A stretch of DNA of 63,721 nucleotides from CAVXDP01 sp964562925. GTDB lineage: Archaea; Thermoproteota; Bathyarchaeia; 40CM-2-53-6; CAVXDP01. The position numbers and the translations under genes are program-made. The notes under the pieces were generated by a model. It saw nothing but the letters and a program-made list of their open reading frames with translations, made no database searches and had not been told where the DNA came from. The stretch lies in the NCBI GenBank assembly GCA_964562925.1, contig CAZLVF010000006.1:1-63721 (forward strand), read 5' to 3'. The first letter of the stretch is position 1; each line of letters starts with the position of its first letter. Below are positions 9,219-18,000 of the stretch, in pieces.

Positions 9219-9318
9219 NNNNNNNNNNNNNNNNNNNNNNNNNNNNNNNNNNNNNNNNNNNNNNNNNNNNNNNNNNNNNNNNNNNNNNNNNNNNNNNNNN
9301 NNNNNNNNNNNNNNNNNN
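9219..9318. other. Assembly gap of exactly 100 N
   Basis: A run of 100 undefined bases, the usual arbitrary scaffold gap length. The flanks share 55 identical bases, so the real distance may be zero or negative. No coding frame is credible across it. Confidence 0.98.
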
Positions 9319-9373
9319 AGCGACCGATCTTTCCAAGATCTTGTATCGCTCTAGACCTTAGACACGTTCCTGA
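9319..9373 (+). repeat. 55-nt contig end, right of the gap
   Basis: Exact second copy of the bases at 9164-9218. Beyond it, 9374-9496 holds no gene that I can support. Confidence 0.85.
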
Positions 9374-9496
9374 ACCTCCAATAGGCTCCGCCGTGACATT
9401 CTCACAACCAGGTTGCTCTGTAAGCCAACGCATAGGTGTCTTACAGAGTCCCCTACTGCATCGAGGAGTCATAAAGGGAGCTAATATGAATAGGGT

Positions 9497-10618
9497 TTAC
9501 CGCTTTTCTATTGGAACATATTCAAGGTTAAGAACTCCCACGTAGTCTCCCAGCGGCCGTATCAGCCGGTTCAGCTCGTATTGCTCGATAATCTGGGCGG
9601 TCCAGCCGGCCATTCGGCTGCACGCGAACATCGTAGTAAACATGTCGACTGGAATCCCAAGTGCATAGTAGAGTGTTGCTGAGTAGAAGTCCATGTTTGC
9701 GTAAAGGCCTTTAACTTTGAAAACGGTCTCTTCCAACTTCCTCGAAAGATCAAACCAGTGCAAGTTCTTCGTCTTCTCACATAGTGTCTCAGAGAGATCT
9801 CGGAGGTATGTGACTCTTGGATCCTCGCCCATGTAGACCCTGTGACCGAAGCCAGGAATCTTCCTCGCGTTCTTGAGTGAATTCTTTACGTATTCGGTCA
9901 CCTTCTCTTCGTCTTTGATGTCGAGAAGCATCTCCATAACCTTCTGGTTTGCTCCGCCATGAATCGTTCCTTTGAGTGTCCCGACCGCGGTTGTCAGGGC
10001 GGCATAGATGTCTGATTGCGCTGAAGCTGTCACTCTTGCTGCGAAGGTTGAGGCGTTCAAGCCATGGTCAGCGTGAAGGACCCAGCAGATATCTAGAGCC
10101 CGAGCATCCTCGTCATCCGGCCTAGTTCCTTTAAGCATGAATAGGAAATTTGCCGCGTGCCCAAGCTTAGGATCTGGCTCTATTGGTAGGCGTGAGTTTC
10201 TAATATGGTTATGAGTGGTGACGATAGTCGGTGCTTGAGTGATCAGCTCAACCGCCATCTCCATAAGAGGCTCCCGGGTGATATCTTTCGCTTTCTGGTC
10301 GAACATGGCCATGGCTGATATCGCTGTTCTGAGAACGTCCATTGGAGGTGCCGAATGGGGAACTGCTCCTATCAGAGTAACCACGCCCGCAGGTATCCTC
10401 CGGTTTACGACCATCTTACGCTTGAACTCATCGAGCTGCGTTCTAGTTGGCAGTGAACCATATAGTAGAAGGTAGGCGACCTCTTCGTAGTTACTATGAT
10501 CCGCCAGAGAGCATATATCGATGCCCCGATAGACCAGTCGATTCTCTACGCCATCAACGAAGCTTATCTTCGTCTCAATTTCGGAGGGTTCCTCGAGTCT
10601 ACGCTTCGCTGAGCCCAA
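9497..10618 (-). CDS. gltA: Citrate synthase
   Basis: A 373-residue small (archaeal/Gram-positive-type) citrate synthase. It condenses oxaloacetate and acetyl-CoA to citrate. Catalytic residues are in LHADHGLNAST and GFGHRVYMGEDPR, with the third active-site Asp in NMDFYSATLYYALGIP. The N-terminal LVYRGIDICSLADHSNYEEVAYLLLYG is the family signature (methylcitrate synthase shares it). Full length. It is a single gene with no tricarboxylic acid cycle neighbours in the window, so oxidative or biosynthetic roles cannot be separated. Confidence 0.92.
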   Translation of the reverse strand: MGSAKRRLEEPSEIETKISFVDGVENRLVYRGIDICSLADHSNYEEVAYLLLYGSLPTRTQLDEFKRKMVVNRRIPAGVVTLIGAVPHSAPPMDVLRTAISAMAMFDQKAKDITREPLMEMAVELITQAPTIVTTHNHIRNSRLPIEPDPKLGHAANFLFMLKGTRPDDEDARALDICWVLHADHGLNASTFAARVTASAQSDIYAALTTAVGTLKGTIHGGANQKVMEMLLDIKDEEKVTEYVKNSLKNARKIPGFGHRVYMGEDPRVTYLRDLSETLCEKTKNLHWFDLSRKLEETVFKVKGLYANMDFYSATLYYALGIPVDMFTTMFACSRMAGWTAQIIEQYELNRLIRPLGDYVGVLNLEYVPIEKR

Positions 10619-10803
10619 TAGTGTTCAGCAACCAAGTTCCAGTACGTACCTCATGGATCGCCGTATAAGTACTACGTTTAGGTCAGCTATTTTCCAGGCG
10701 ATTCAGTCAACGAACTTGAGGTCGAGAACTGGAGAGTTATTAATAAGGCTAGGGCCGCACTATCTATAGTTGCAGGGGCGAGGGTGAAACGATAGAAGCA
10801 TCT

Positions 10804-10944
10804 TTGAAACCGGCTCACGTTTGCCCAAAATGTGGCAGCGAACTCACACTCTTCTCAAGCGACACGGTTCGTACAAGATACTATTGTAGAAGCTGCAAGT
10901 CTTTTGTCAGTTTTCCCAGAACAGTGACAGAAACGAAAGCTTGA
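10804..10944 (+). CDS. Tiny zinc-ribbon protein
   Basis: A 46-residue frame from a TTG start: CPKCG near residue 7, then RYYCRSCKSF about 18 residues later, an arrangement that binds zinc. The pattern resembles the N-terminal zinc ribbon of some transposases and also free-standing archaeal zinc ribbons. GAGGGTGA lies about 15 nt upstream of the TTG, rather far for a ribosome binding site, so the start is unsure. It may be a transposase N-terminal remnant. Confidence 0.45.
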   Translation: MKPAHVCPKCGSELTLFSSDTVRTRYYCRSCKSFVSFPRTVTETKA

Positions 10945-11107
10945 AGGTTAAGCCTTACCGCGAGCACTGGGCTTTGAACACGCTGGGTCCGATTAGCAGC
11001 AGCTTCCCATCTCAGCTTCGTTACAAAAGGGTCTGATCTTCGGATTTTTACCAAAACGTTTTTGAGACCGGGTTGGCTTCGGTTGATGGAGGAAAGATCG
11101 TAAGGTC

Positions 11108-11488
11108 ATGACGTATCTCGACGTGATCCCAACGTTCGAGATCGCACTCTACGCGTTTGTAGCAGTACTCTTTCTTGTCACCGGCTTCCTCAACTTGAAG
11201 GATCTCCAAGCTACTCGCGAAGAGAAGTGGACGCGACAGGATACAGTAGCCCTGACGCTTCGAACACTCTTCTTCTCGTTTCTGCTAAACTTTCTGTTGA
11301 TAGTATTAGTTAACGGTGCGATCCTAGCGTTCACAACAATCTTCAGCTCTACGTTCTCATTCAGGCAGGTTCTACCCTTGGTCCTAACCTCGCTTGAGTT
11401 CTCGTTTGCGATGCTCTTCGTGACTGGCGTGGTCTATGGAATAGCCAAATGGAAGGATTGGTATGATCTCATCGATGCAGAAGACTGA
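11108..11488 (+). CDS. Three-TM membrane protein, partner of the AAA-Lon protein
   Basis: A 126-residue integral membrane protein with three hydrophobic helices: about residues 9-29, 51-77 and 88-112, separated by a charged loop (DLQATREEKWTRQD). Its last 26 bases overlap the start of the AAA-AAA-Lon gene, so the two are translationally coupled. I do not recognise a family. By context it may anchor or regulate the protease, since that protein lacks the membrane insertion found in ordinary archaeal LonB. No cysteine clusters or transport motifs are visible. Confidence 0.65.
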   Translation: MTYLDVIPTFEIALYAFVAVLFLVTGFLNLKDLQATREEKWTRQDTVALTLRTLFFSFLLNFLLIVLVNGAILAFTTIFSSTFSFRQVLPLVLTSLEFSFAMLFVTGVVYGIAKWKDWYDLIDAED

Positions 11489-14207
11489 GCAGAACCAAGA
11501 GTTCAAGTATTGGTGGGTTCGACGGCCGGTCACAAGAAAGCTGCTGAGCGTTCCACTCTATTTTACCACCAGAAACTATCGGCTATGGCGTAACGCAAGA
11601 TTGACACCACGCAAACTTCGAAGGTTGATACGCGCTATAGATGAGAAGTTCCCGAAGACGCGGGAGCAGCTCATTGGAAGAGACAATGAATACCAACAGA
11701 TTATGTCGAGTATCAGCTTTCACGTGGTAAGAGACCCGTACGTGCGAGACATCTTTCGAAACGCGCCACCTCCAAAATTCTTTATCCTGAAAGGTTCCAG
11801 CGGCACTGGAAAGTCTCTCTTAGCTGAGGTGTGCATAAGGGAAGGAGTCATACATGGGGTAAAGAATGGCGTAAACGTTCAGCCGATGTCTATAAGGGGA
11901 TCCGACGTCTTCGACCCGTACTACGGCCAGTCCGCGAGAAACTTGGCAAGTATCTTCGACAACGCGTTCAAAACCCCTACGATCCTGTTCGTCGACGAGT
12001 TCGAGAGCTTCGGAAAGAAAGTCGACAAGAACGCCTCGACGCTTGTACAGTCCGAGGACTTACGTGTCCAGAGTATATTCATCAGCAGTCTAAGAAGAAT
12101 ACTGGATACAAAGGTCAGAGCGGCAGCGATAGTTGCCACTAACATGTTCGAATCGATAAGAGAAGACGTTAGAAGACGTGCCTTTGTAGTAGACCTTGAT
12201 CAAAACGTAAACCGTGAGATGCTCCTAGCGATCCTTACGTCTGAGCTTCAAAACTTTGGATGGAACTATCTCGACGCTGAACAAGTTATGGTAACGCTTG
12301 AAAAAGCCGTAAGCGTCTACAGGCAGACGCAGCTGACACCCTTCGATATTGTTGATGCATGCTACAAAGTCAGGAACAAGAAGATAGAACCGCTGCGACA
12401 GAGCCTCTTTGTAAGGTTTGAGGAGCGAAGCAAGGCCCTCCGAACGTACAAGGTTACGCTTGAAGACTTTGAGCTGGCGGCGAGAGAACTTCGAGGCTAC
12501 GTCGAGACCGAGAAGAGCAGCGAAGTCATGAGCTCCATCCTGAAGATTAAACCTTCCATCACATATGATGACGTGGGCGGTCTATTCGGAGTGAAGGAGA
12601 GGATCTTCAAGGCTATCTCTCTAAGCCTCCGACCTGATCTGGTGAACAAGCTTGGATGGATACCGCCGAAAGGGTTCATACTCTGGGGCGAACCGGGATG
12701 TGGAAAGACACACATTTCAAAGGCTATAGCAAGAGAGAATGGCGCCGCGTTCTTCTACGCTCCGGCAGCACAGCTATTGATTAATGCCAAGTGGGTTGGC
12801 GAACCGGAGAAGAACGTCAAGGATCTGTTCGCCATAGCTAGAAAGACTGCTCCGAGCGTGATCTTCTTCGATGAATTCGATATAATCGCTGGAAAGAGAA
12901 AGGGCGATCCCGTAGGAGATAAGATAACCGCGCAGATACTTACCGAACTTGACGGTCTTCAGCCCTTAGAGAACGTAATCGTAATCGCCGCCACAAACAA
13001 GCCTGAGATGGTTGACGATGCTGTTCTTAACAGGGTCGAGCCCAATATCCTCGAGATACCCCTGCCAAAGAACGATGAAGAAAGATTTGACATAGTCGAG
13101 ATTCATCTCAAACAGAATGTGGCTCACCTACATCCAGAAGTGACGACGAAGAAAGTTCTTAGCGTCATGAAGCAACATCGTGTAGTATCGCCTAGGGTGA
13201 TGGCGGAGATCATACGGGAAGCCAACCGCTTAAGATCTCAAGAGATAGTATCCGCATGGGAGACTCACAAGGGAGATAGCGAATACAGGTTACGTGCAGC
13301 AAAGATGTTCAAAGAAGACCTTCAGAGACTTGGAGAAGTCCTAGATATGTGTGGACGAATGGGAGAACAGGTGATCTCCGAAGAGGAAGTATCCAGCGAC
13401 AACTACAAGATCCGTCTCTATCACTTTGAGAAGGCGGCGCTACAGCTTGAGCAAGACCTTGACAAAGAGTTGATGGAAGCCCAAGAAAGCCTGATGCTCG
13501 ATAAGCCTCAGAAGGGCATCGCCTACGGTGTAGGAACAGACCCCCAAGGAAGACGTGGAATCATCCTAGTAGTAGAATGCACTGTTAACAAACAAGGCAC
13601 AGGCAGAGTAAGTGTAACGGGCGCAGCAAAGACGGCGGTTCTTGGTCCGGCAACAGCGGTCGAAGATGTGAGTGTAGTCGAGAGCGCAACGAATGTTGTC
13701 GAATATATACGAAACCATCTGCGGGAAAAATTGAAACTTGACATATCCAAGTATGACTTCACGTTCCAAGTCATCAGCCCACTAGAAGGCGCAGCCGGTA
13801 TGGGGGTGAGCGGCCCAAGCCTAGGAGTAGCATTCAGCGTAGCAGCCATATCTGAATTATCCGGCATACCGGTCGAACCTACGGTTGTGATGACGGGCAA
13901 AGGCGACATAAAAGGAAACGTTGGGCCTGTCGGCGGAGTAGGATGGAGGGGAGCAGGAAAATTCCTCGCAGCAACACGGACAAAGAAGATCAAGGTTCAG
14001 AAGTTCCTTCTTCCAGAGTGGAACTATGAAAAGTCGGCAGATGAATGGGAAGTTCTCGAAGAGAAGAAGATTAGCGTAGTTCCTGTAAGATCCCAGATAG
14101 AGGTGTGGGAGCATGCCCTAGGTGTGAAGGAGGGCCAGATAATCCGGACGCTCGACTTGAACATAAACACACCAAGAGTTGAGGTAAAGGAATTACACTC
14201 GATCTAG
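11463..14207 (+). CDS. CDC48-like tandem AAA+ ATPase fused to a Lon (S16) protease domain
   Basis: A 914-residue protein. AAA1 (about residues 75-300) has Walker A GSSGTGKS (111-118) and Walker B FVDEF with D178-E179. AAA2 (about 360-590) has GEPGCGKT (409-416) and FFDEFD with D470-E471, plus an SRH segment TNKPEMVDDAVLNR. A helical linker with charged stretches (about 590-680) leads to a Lon-type domain from about 682: SPLEGAAGMGVSGPSLG gives a Ser at 786, and GAGKFLAA gives a Lys at 833. The Ser-Lys distance is 47 residues against 43 in E. coli Lon, explained by four extra residues after the conserved GG. Both catalytic positions thus appear to be present, and ATP-driven unfolding plus proteolysis is the inferred function. 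Ordinary archaeal LonB has one AAA domain; a double-AAA form is unusual. Confidence 0.85.
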   Translation: MISSMQKTEQNQEFKYWWVRRPVTRKLLSVPLYFTTRNYRLWRNARLTPRKLRRLIRAIDEKFPKTREQLIGRDNEYQQIMSSISFHVVRDPYVRDIFRNAPPPKFFILKGSSGTGKSLLAEVCIREGVIHGVKNGVNVQPMSIRGSDVFDPYYGQSARNLASIFDNAFKTPTILFVDEFESFGKKVDKNASTLVQSEDLRVQSIFISSLRRILDTKVRAAAIVATNMFESIREDVRRRAFVVDLDQNVNREMLLAILTSELQNFGWNYLDAEQVMVTLEKAVSVYRQTQLTPFDIVDACYKVRNKKIEPLRQSLFVRFEERSKALRTYKVTLEDFELAARELRGYVETEKSSEVMSSILKIKPSITYDDVGGLFGVKERIFKAISLSLRPDLVNKLGWIPPKGFILWGEPGCGKTHISKAIARENGAAFFYAPAAQLLINAKWVGEPEKNVKDLFAIARKTAPSVIFFDEFDIIAGKRKGDPVGDKITAQILTELDGLQPLENVIVIAATNKPEMVDDAVLNRVEPNILEIPLPKNDEERFDIVEIHLKQNVAHLHPEVTTKKVLSVMKQHRVVSPRVMAEIIREANRLRSQEIVSAWETHKGDSEYRLRAAKMFKEDLQRLGEVLDMCGRMGEQVISEEEVSSDNYKIRLYHFEKAALQLEQDLDKELMEAQESLMLDKPQKGIAYGVGTDPQGRRGIILVVECTVNKQGTGRVSVTGAAKTAVLGPATAVEDVSVVESATNVVEYIRNHLREKLKLDISKYDFTFQVISPLEGAAGMGVSGPSLGVAFSVAAISELSGIPVEPTVVMTGKGDIKGNVGPVGGVGWRGAGKFLAATRTKKIKVQKFLLPEWNYEKSADEWEVLEEKKISVVPVRSQIEVWEHALGVKEGQIIRTLDLNINTPRVEVKELHSI

Positions 14208-14257
14208 CCAAGTCTCAACCTTCGACAGACAAAACCTTCCCCTGTGAATCAGAGTAA

Positions 14258-14268
14258 AACTTAAATCT
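14258..14268 (+). promoter_or_regulatory. TATA-like box of the thermosome operon
   Basis: AACTTAAATCT lies about 40-50 nt before the first thermosome ATG, with GGTGA at 14296-14300 as ribosome binding site. The spacing fits an archaeal promoter with a short leader. Confidence 0.45.
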
Positions 14269-14307
14269 ACTCTCATGACGCTTTTGACCCGAAAAGGTGA
14301 GCTATGA

Positions 14308-15948
14308 ATGTCTTATCTTACAGGTCAACCTGTTCTAATTCTGAAGGAGGGCGCCTCCAGGAGCAGAGGCAGAGACGCCCAAAGAACAAACATGATGGCC
14401 GCAAGGGTTGTTGCCGATGTTGTGAAGAGCACCCTAGGCCCTCGTGGAATGGACAAGATGCTTGTTGACACTCTGGGCGATGTTACCGTGACTAATGACG
14501 GAGCCACGGTTCTCGACGAGATCGATGTCCAAAACCCGTCTGCTAAGATGATGGTGGAAGTTGCCAAGACACTGGACAAAGAGGTTGGTGATGGAACAAC
14601 TACAGCTGTCATTTTGGCAGGCGAACTTTTGAAGAGGGCTGAGGAACTGCTCGATCAGGATGTTCATCCAACAACCATCGTTGCGGGATACAAGAAGGCA
14701 GCTGAAAAAGCGATCCAAGAGTTAAACGAGATAGCTACCGCCGTAAGCCTTGATGATAGGGCCACCCTGAAGAAAGTGGCTGTAACGTCCATGCTTGGAA
14801 AAGATCTCGGTGGAGCACGGGAACACTTTGCAGACATAGCCATAGACGCGGTACGGCAGGTTACGGAGAAAAGGGGTACATCCATTTTCGCGGATATTGA
14901 TAACGTCCAACTTGTGAAGAAGGAAGGAAAGAGCCTTCTCGACACAAGCTTGATCAAGGGAATAATAGTTGACAAGGAAGTGGTTCATCCGGGGATGGCG
15001 AAGACTGTGAAGAACCCAAAGATGGCTCTGCTAGACTGTGCGCTCGAAATAGAAAAGACAGAGATTAGCGCCGAGATCCGAATTAGAGATCCGACTCAAA
15101 TGAAGGCTTTCCTAGACGAAGAGACGAGAATGATGAAGGAGATGGTAGACAAGATTAAGGCTTCCGGAGCTACGGTCGTACTCTGCCAGAAGGGAATAGA
15201 CGACGCGGCACAGCATTTCTTGGCTAAAGAAGGGATCATGGCTGCTAGGCGAGTGAAGAAATCGGATATAGAGAAGCTTGCTAGGGCCACAGGTGGAAAG
15301 ATAGTTACAAACTTGGATGATCTGAAACCTGGCGACCTTGGAAATGCTGAGCTGGCCGAGGAACGTAGAATAGGCGATGACAAGAACATCTTCATAGAAG
15401 GATGCAAGGATCCAAAATCGGTCTCCGTTCTTATCAGAGCAGGCTTGGAAAGGCTTGTGGACGAAGCTGAAAGATCGCTCAAGGACGGTCTATACGTCGT
15501 AGCTGATATTGTGAACAAGAACAAGGTCGTCGTCGGAGGCGGAGCGGTTGAAACAGAACTGGCGAAGAGGCTGAGAGACTACGCAGCCAAGATCGGTGGA
15601 AGAGAGCAGCTCGCAATCGAATCGTTCGCAGACTCAATGGAGATAGTGCCCAGAACGCTAGCTGAGAACTCAGGCCTCGACCCGATCGATATAATGGTCG
15701 ACCTGAGAGCCGCACACGAAAAGAAAGACGGAATCAACATTGGAGTAGACGCCCTAAGCGGAGGCGTGAGAGACATGGAGAAACAGGACATCCTAGAACC
15801 TTTAAGAATGAAAGAGCAAGTGGTCAAGTCCGCTACTGAAGCAGCTAGCATGATATTGAGGATAGACGACGTTATCGCTGCAGCTAAACCGCCACCAATG
15901 CCAAAGGGTGGACCACCCGGCGGACCGGGTGGAATGGGAATGGAGTAA
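14308..15948 (+). CDS. Thermosome subunit (group II chaperonin)
   Basis: A 546-residue group II chaperonin subunit. ATP-binding and hydrolysis motifs: LGPRGMDKML, TNDGATVLDEID and GDGTTTAVILAGELL near the N-terminus, and the conserved GGGAVETELAKRL near residue 410. The C-terminal tail is rich in Gly-Met (GGPPGGPGGMGME), the usual flexible tail that points into the folding chamber. It folds proteins inside a double eight- or nine-membered ring. The start is supported by GGTGA seven bases upstream. It is followed after 14 nt by a second subunit. Confidence 0.95.
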   Translation: MSYLTGQPVLILKEGASRSRGRDAQRTNMMAARVVADVVKSTLGPRGMDKMLVDTLGDVTVTNDGATVLDEIDVQNPSAKMMVEVAKTLDKEVGDGTTTAVILAGELLKRAEELLDQDVHPTTIVAGYKKAAEKAIQELNEIATAVSLDDRATLKKVAVTSMLGKDLGGAREHFADIAIDAVRQVTEKRGTSIFADIDNVQLVKKEGKSLLDTSLIKGIIVDKEVVHPGMAKTVKNPKMALLDCALEIEKTEISAEIRIRDPTQMKAFLDEETRMMKEMVDKIKASGATVVLCQKGIDDAAQHFLAKEGIMAARRVKKSDIEKLARATGGKIVTNLDDLKPGDLGNAELAEERRIGDDKNIFIEGCKDPKSVSVLIRAGLERLVDEAERSLKDGLYVVADIVNKNKVVVGGGAVETELAKRLRDYAAKIGGREQLAIESFADSMEIVPRTLAENSGLDPIDIMVDLRAAHEKKDGINIGVDALSGGVRDMEKQDILEPLRMKEQVVKSATEAASMILRIDDVIAAAKPPPMPKGGPPGGPGGMGME

Positions 15949-15962
15949 AGGAGGGGATATAG

Positions 15963-17624
15963 ATGGCAGAAGCCATACCTGCAACCATAAGCGGTCAACC
16001 TGTACTAATCCTCAAGGAAGGAACTCAACGAACCCGAGGTAAAGAAGCGCAGAGAGCGAACATAATGGCAGCCAAAGTTGTTGCCGAGGCTGTGAAGACG
16101 TCGCTCGGACCTCGAGGAATGGACAAGATGCTCGTCGCCAGCTTTGGAGACGTTACAATCACAAACGATGGAGCAACCATACTCAAAGAAATGGAGGTTC
16201 AACACCCAACAGCCAAGATGATGGTCGAGGTAGCTAAGACAACGGACGATGAGGTGGGCGATGGAACTACCAGCGCCGTAGTCCTAACCGGCGAACTTGT
16301 AAGCAAAGCTGAAGAGCTGATCAACAAGGACGTACACCCGACGGTGATAGTTGACGGTTATAGACGCGCCCAAGAGAGGGCCTTGCAGATATTGAACGAG
16401 GTAGCAGTGAAAGTCGACCCGAACGATAGGGAGACGCTGAAGAAGATCGCGAAAATTGCCATGGCTACCAAGCTCATATCGGAGAGCAGAGATCCTATGG
16501 CGGACATAGCTGTGGACGCTATGCTCCAAGTTGCAGAGAAGACCCCTGAAGGCTACAAAGTCGACGTGGAAGATGTGAAGGTCGAGAAGAAGGCTGGAGA
16601 ATCCCTAACCGAGACAAAACTGATTCAGGGCGTAGTCTTGGACAAAGAAGTCGTCCATCCAGGAATGCCAAAGAGGGTTGAGGATGCCAAGATTGCACTA
16701 CTGAACTGCGCGCTCGAGGTTGAGAAGACAGAGTTCGATGCAAAAATCAACATTCAGAATCCTGAGGAGATGAAAGCCTTCCTCGACGAGGAGGAGAAGA
16801 TTTTGCGAGACATGGTCGAGAAGGTGGCTAAGTCAGGCGCGAACGTCCTCATCTGCCAGAAAGGCATCGACGACGTAGTGCAACACTTCTTAGCAAAGAA
16901 GAACATTCTAGCGGTTCGGAGAGCTAGCGAGAAAGATATGGAGAAACTGGCAAGAGCATCCGGAGCAAAAATAGTAACCAACCTAGACGATCTAAACCCA
17001 GAAGACCTAGGCTACGCGAAACTCGTCGAGGAGAGAAAGATCGCAGATGACAAGATGACCTTCGTAGAAGGATGCAAGAACGCCAGAGCCGTTGCGATCC
17101 TGATCAGAGGAGGAACCCAAAGGTTCGTGGACGAAGCCGAGAGATCACTCCACGACGCCCTCTGCGTCGTAAGAGACGTTATCCGCGACCCCAGAGTCGT
17201 TGCAGGCGGAGGCGCTGTCGAAGTTGAACTGGCAAGCCAGCTAAAACGATGGGCAGGGAAACTATCGGGAAGAGAACAACTCGCTGTGCTCGCCTTCGCT
17301 GAGGCGTTAGAAGGTCTTCCTCTAATACTTGCGGAGAACGCAGGCCTCGACCCATTGGATATTATAGTTGAACTCAGAGCTAGCCACGAGAAAGGCCAGA
17401 GATGGTTTGGAGTCGACCCGTTCGAAGGGAAGGTCAAGGACATGATGAAAGATAACGTCGTGGAACCGGCGGCTGTGAAAGAGCAGATACTGAAATCAGC
17501 CAGCGAAGCTGCCTCTATGCTACTGAAAATAGATGATATAGTAGCTTCTGGGAAAGCGAGAGAAGAAGCGAGACCGCCGAAAGGACCCGAGGAAGAGGGC
17601 GAGAGAGGCTCGGAGTTCGACTAG
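15963..17624 (+). CDS. Thermosome subunit, second paralog
   Basis: A 553-residue group II chaperonin subunit, a tandem paralog of the preceding gene with the same ATP motifs (SLGPRGMDKML, TNDGATILKEME, GDGTTSAVVL) and GGGAVEVELASQL. The ribosome binding site AAAGGAGGGG lies just before the ATG. Unlike its neighbour, the C-terminus lacks the Gly-Gly-Met tail and ends in a charged tail (GPEEEGERGSEFD). The two subunits probably co-assemble; the tail difference may give the two types different roles in the chamber. Confidence 0.95.
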   Translation: MAEAIPATISGQPVLILKEGTQRTRGKEAQRANIMAAKVVAEAVKTSLGPRGMDKMLVASFGDVTITNDGATILKEMEVQHPTAKMMVEVAKTTDDEVGDGTTSAVVLTGELVSKAEELINKDVHPTVIVDGYRRAQERALQILNEVAVKVDPNDRETLKKIAKIAMATKLISESRDPMADIAVDAMLQVAEKTPEGYKVDVEDVKVEKKAGESLTETKLIQGVVLDKEVVHPGMPKRVEDAKIALLNCALEVEKTEFDAKINIQNPEEMKAFLDEEEKILRDMVEKVAKSGANVLICQKGIDDVVQHFLAKKNILAVRRASEKDMEKLARASGAKIVTNLDDLNPEDLGYAKLVEERKIADDKMTFVEGCKNARAVAILIRGGTQRFVDEAERSLHDALCVVRDVIRDPRVVAGGGAVEVELASQLKRWAGKLSGREQLAVLAFAEALEGLPLILAENAGLDPLDIIVELRASHEKGQRWFGVDPFEGKVKDMMKDNVVEPAAVKEQILKSASEAASMLLKIDDIVASGKAREEARPPKGPEEEGERGSEFD

Positions 17625-17639
17625 AACCACCCTCATCTC

Positions 17640-17646
17640 TTTTTTT
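17640..17646 (+). terminator. Poly-T terminator after the thermosome operon
   Basis: A run of seven T residues 16 nt after the second thermosome stop codon, typical of intrinsic termination in archaea. No hairpin is required or seen directly before it. Confidence 0.6.
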
Positions 17647-17887
17647 GAAGCTTGCACTATCCTGTTTTCAATCTCTTTCGGATTGTCTAGCACAATTGTG
17701 ACCAGTCTTATCTATTATCAGCAAACCTTGCTACAGTTTCTTTTTGGTACCTGACCCAATACTTGTCATACGGCTGCCGTCAGGACCTTGAAACCTGGCC
17801 AACTGGCTTTGTGCTTGGACGAAGGGGCCACGCTTTCTCTGTGCAGATCTTGTTGCGAACCGAATCGCTTTTGCAATAGAGGGAATA

Positions 17888-17935
17888 CTAGTCTCTTGAT
17901 CCAAGCTACCGTGCTAAGAGACTAGCTCTACAGCG
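17888..17935. repeat. Perfect 10-bp inverted repeat, convergent intergenic region
   Basis: CTAGTCTCTT (17888-17897) and AAGAGACTAG (17926-17935) are exact reverse complements separated by 28 nt. It lies between the stops of the thermosome operon and of trpB2. It may be a bidirectional terminator or RNA-stabilising hairpin. The rest of the 375-nt gap (17625-18000) shows no gene. Confidence 0.6.
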
Positions 17936-18000
17936 CAATGAAATATACAATAGAAAGAAGGGTATCCGGATTTGCGCGAAGCTAGTTCGGCTTTGGAGAT

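Noticed and set aside
9164..9373. 55-nt direct repeat as a biological element such as an IS target or att site
   Set aside because: It is exactly at the gap edges, has k-mer length and lacks any mobile gene nearby.
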